A stretch of DNA of 64,000 nt from Synechococcus sp. PCC 7336 (GTDB lineage: Bacteria; Cyanobacteriota; Cyanobacteriia; Thermostichales; PCC-7336): contig NZ_CM001776.1 of the NCBI RefSeq assembly GCF_000332275.1, positions 4,090,008 to 4,154,007 on the forward strand, in the 5' to 3' direction. The notes below the pieces were generated by a model that saw only the letters and a program-made list of their open reading frames with translations, had not been told where the DNA came from and made no database searches. Positions 61,853 to 64,000 of this stretch are shown one piece after another. Position 1 is the first letter of the stretch; every line of letters starts with the position of its first letter. Position numbers and translations under genes: made by a program.

Positions 61853-62093
61853 GTTTAGTCGCAATGCAGTTAAGTCTACTCCAAAATTGAGATCTGCTAA
61901 TTTAGAGGCCAATGTAAGAGGCTTATTAAACATACTAAGGCGAAATCCCCATGAGCCTCCGTATGAAAAACTATCAGGCAATCTTCAGGAGTATTATTCA
62001 AGACGAATCAATATCAAACATCGTCTTGTTTATTCTGTGGACAATGAAACGAAAATCATTCGGGTGGTTTCTGTTTGGTCACATTATGAATGA
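61836..62093 (+). CDS. yoeB: YoeB/Txe-type toxin
   Basis: This 85-residue RelE-superfamily endoribonuclease cuts mRNA at the ribosome. The C-terminal half has YEKLSGNLQEYYSRRINIKHRLVYSV and VVSVWSHYE, the YoeB hallmark with the catalytic Arg, Glu and terminal His-Tyr. The order antitoxin then toxin with overlap is standard. It is 415 bp from the eCIS ATPase gene, separated by a MITE-like repeat. Confidence 0.92.
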   Translation: MEWRIEFSRNAVKSTPKLRSANLEANVRGLLNILRRNPHEPPYEKLSGNLQEYYSRRINIKHRLVYSVDNETKIIRVVSVWSHYE

Positions 62094-62207
62094 ATAAAAT
62101 TAGGCTCTACTAGACTTGCCGTGCTAAACCGAGTCTAGTCTGAAACCCGTAGTTTTGATGAGACATCTATGAGTCCTTCTCACTAGCGCTGTCGATCGCT
62201 GCATTCG

Positions 62208-62358
62208 CCCCCTAAATCCCCCATTCTGGGGGACTTGACGACAGTGCTAGCTGGGGTTTGGAGACGGGGAAGACGAACCAGCAAATCGCGGTCATTCAAG
62301 TTGTAGAACGAAGCCAATAGCCTCTCACAAGTCCCCCACTGGTGGGGGATTTAGGGGG
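62208..62358. repeat. MITE-like inverted repeat
   Basis: CCCCCTAAATCCCCCA (62,208-62,223) and TGGGGGATTTAGGGGG (62,343-62,358) are perfect 16-bp inverted arms about 120 bp apart. Each arm is also part of a local CCCCC...GGGGG hairpin. Such CCCCTAAATCCCCC elements are common, non-coding, dispersed repeats in cyanobacterial genomes. No other feature was seen between yoeB and the ATPase gene. Confidence 0.75.
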
Positions 62359-62509
62359 CCGAGTGTAACGCTTGAAAACTCCAGGTTTCAACATGGATGC
62401 GGTTTAGTTCCGTCCCGATCGCTACTCAATCATAGATAAGAGGTAGGTGGAGATTTGGGTGCGGCGATCGCCTCAACCCCAGTCACCCGCAAAGTAGGGG
62501 CCGAATATC

Positions 62510-64000
62510 CTAGATCCAACCCCTCACCTCCATTTCCGTGAGCGATCGCTCCAACTTCACATACTCCCCCTTCACCGCCCGCAAAACATGCTTCATTTGC
62601 ACTGGCTCGCCAGCATCCGCCGCAATAAATGCCGCATTCAAGGCAATATTGCGAATATTCCCCCCCGCCACATTTAACTTGGCTAACTTCTGACAATCCA
62701 ACCCCTCCGTCGGCGTTTGAGCGGGAAACATGCGCTGCCAAATCGCCTCTCGCTGACTGGCATCGGGAAAGGGAAACTGCACCACAAACCGAATGCGCCG
62801 CAGAAAAGCCCGATCGATCGCACTCTTCAGATTCGTCGTCAAAATCGCCAAGCCGCGATAAGATTCCATCCGTTGCAATAGATAGCTGACCTCAATATTG
62901 GCATGGCGATCGTGACTGTCTTTCACCTCCGTTCGCTTGCCAAACAACGCATCCGCCTCATCAAACAACAGAATCACACCGCCCTCCTCTGCCGCATCGA
63001 ACACCCGCCGCAAATTCTTCTCCGTCTCGCCAATGTACTTACTCACCACCGAACTCAAATCGATGCGATATACATCTAAATTGAGTTGATGCCCCAAGAC
63101 CTCTGCCGCCAGCGTCTTGCCAGTACCGCTCCCTCCAGCGAACAGCGCACTAATTCCCAATCCCCGTCCGCTCTTTTTGCCAAACCCCCAGCGCTCGTAA
63201 ACCTGCGCTCGCTGCCGCACGTGCGTCGCAATATCTTGCAACACGCCGCGCTCCTTCTCCGGCAACACCAAATCGTCCCAACTGGCTGCCGAGTCAATCC
63301 GTTGGGCCAATTCATCTAGCCTCGGCCGAGCCTGCCCCCGGCAGATCGTCCACAATCGCTGCGAGAACTGGGGCAACTGCAGGTCTGAATCTTCTTCATT
63401 GCTGCTATCCCCATCCTGCCAGCCACCCACCTTCAGATAGGCTGACTGAATCGCAGTTGCGCTGAGGTTGAAATGGGAAACCAGGGCATCGATTTGACCG
63501 TTCAGGCTAGCTGACACGTCACCCAACACCCCTCGCCAAACTTGACGCTGCTCGCCAGCCGTCGGCGATTGCACCTCAAACGTCACGGTCGGGCGCAGTC
63601 GCTGGGGGCGGCGGACCTGACTGGAGGCGATCGATGGGGTCGCGATCGCCTCCAATAATTGGGCAATCGCTCGATTTCGCTCGTCCTCCCGACGCTCAAT
63701 CCAATCGCAATCCAACAACAAGACCCGTTGGCTCAAGTGCCATTCCCGCTCGCACAGGCAGCGAAACAGATGCAGCTGAACACTATCCGCCGGCAGTGCT
63801 TCAGCCGAGATAGCGTACAGCGTCAGTCCCAGAGATTCGCAGGCTGCAGCGGCGATCGCCCTCTTACTCTCCCCATCGCTGCCACAGAGTTGCAACGCGG
63901 GCAATGCTGAGTTCAACCGATATGCTTGCAGCCAAGTGTTCGCCATCTGCTCGGCCAGTTGTCGATGGGACAGCACCAAATCACTTGCCCTCGATAGCGG
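62510..64000 (-). CDS. eCIS-type AAA+ ATPase (partial at window edge)
   Basis: This AAA+ ATPase has Walker A FAGGSGTGKT near 270, Walker B ILLFDEADALFG near 330 and RRIRFVVQFPFPDASQR with the arginine finger. The N-terminal half (LQLCGSDGESKRA, LLLDCDWIERRED) is a degenerate P-loop domain, as in the Afp15/Pvc15 ATPases of extracellular contractile injection systems, which are required for assembly. The frame is open to base 64,000; TTG at 63,979 is only the first usable codon and the true start probably lies beyond the window. With the DUF4157 gene it marks the end of an eCIS locus. Confidence 0.82.
   Translation of the reverse strand, partial: PLSRASDLVLSHRQLAEQMANTWLQAYRLNSALPALQLCGSDGESKRAIAAAACESLGLTLYAISAEALPADSVQLHLFRCLCEREWHLSQRVLLLDCDWIERREDERNRAIAQLLEAIATPSIASSQVRRPQRLRPTVTFEVQSPTAGEQRQVWRGVLGDVSASLNGQIDALVSHFNLSATAIQSAYLKVGGWQDGDSSNEEDSDLQLPQFSQRLWTICRGQARPRLDELAQRIDSAASWDDLVLPEKERGVLQDIATHVRQRAQVYERWGFGKKSGRGLGISALFAGGSGTGKTLAAEVLGHQLNLDVYRIDLSSVVSKYIGETEKNLRRVFDAAEEGGVILLFDEADALFGKRTEVKDSHDRHANIEVSYLLQRMESYRGLAILTTNLKSAIDRAFLRRIRFVVQFPFPDASQREAIWQRMFPAQTPTEGLDCQKLAKLNVAGGNIRNIALNAAFIAADAGEPVQMKHVLRAVKGEYVKLERSLTEMEVRGWI

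Overview
This window is chromosomal DNA from a cyanobacterium. The HIP1 octamer GCGATCGC recurs throughout the GC-rich parts. Several genes belong to cyanobacterial or plastid lineages: Ycf35, Ycf46, a Tab2/Atab2 protein, CcsA, a CcaA-type carbonic anhydrase and a paired PdhA/PdhB. No rRNA, tRNA or CRISPR array was recognised. Species is not assigned.

Layout. 1-2,600: a miniaturised group II intron, then a HigB toxin and a HigA-ImmA/IrrE fusion antitoxin behind a palindromic operator. 2,700-13,700: housekeeping genes (ycf46-ycf35, a CobW GTPase, murD-ftsW, 5-formyl-THF cyclo-ligase, YggT, an ABC1 kinase) plus a decayed PD-(D/E)XK-type ORF. 13,850-21,650: an ArsR-type repressor divergent from a compact uptake and modification cluster (cyclase/hydrolase, radical SAM, Tat-lipoprotein binding protein, ABC ATPase, two permeases, APH/choline-kinase-like kinase). 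A strong inverted repeat lies between the two, and a variant of its half-site recurs before the kinase. 21,700-37,140: pdhA-pdhB, an FtsI-type PBP, a site-2 protease, a PsiE-like protein, an AbrB-type regulator, HAD and VOC proteins, two histidine kinases, a GGDEF/receiver protein, Tab2 and aroB.

37,140-43,600 is the most unusual region. It is visibly AT-rich and I saw no HIP1 site between about 37,173 and 42,678. It holds a translationally coupled three-gene operon: (i) a 708-residue fusion of a helix-hairpin-helix, a DEDD RNase-H-like exonuclease, a DUF429 domain and a P-loop nucleotide-kinase-like domain; (ii) a short adenylosuccinate-synthetase homologue of PurZ length in which the catalytic Asp13 of PurA is Ser; (iii) a dCTP-deaminase/dUTPase-fold protein that lacks the deaminase Glu and carries a membrane helix and a coiled coil. 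Two fragments of a diverged aroB 3' end flank the Uma2 gene just downstream, as expected if the block was swapped in at aroB. I regard this as the best candidate here for an undescribed nucleotide-centred defence, signalling or DNA-modification system.

43,600-54,600: an RTX-type Ca-binding protein with a recent 606-bp tandem amplification, an RHS remnant, UspA, carbonic anhydrase, CcsA and an MsbA-like ABC exporter. 54,600-58,900: TetR and SDR remnants, two glycosyltransferases and murQ. 58,960-64,000: an orphan polymorphic-toxin domain with its putative immunity gene, a DUF4157 (eCIS core) cargo-type protein, a Phd/YoeB pair, a MITE-like inverted repeat, and the AAA+ ATPase typical of extracellular contractile injection systems, which runs to the window edge. 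An eCIS locus therefore probably continues beyond 64,000.
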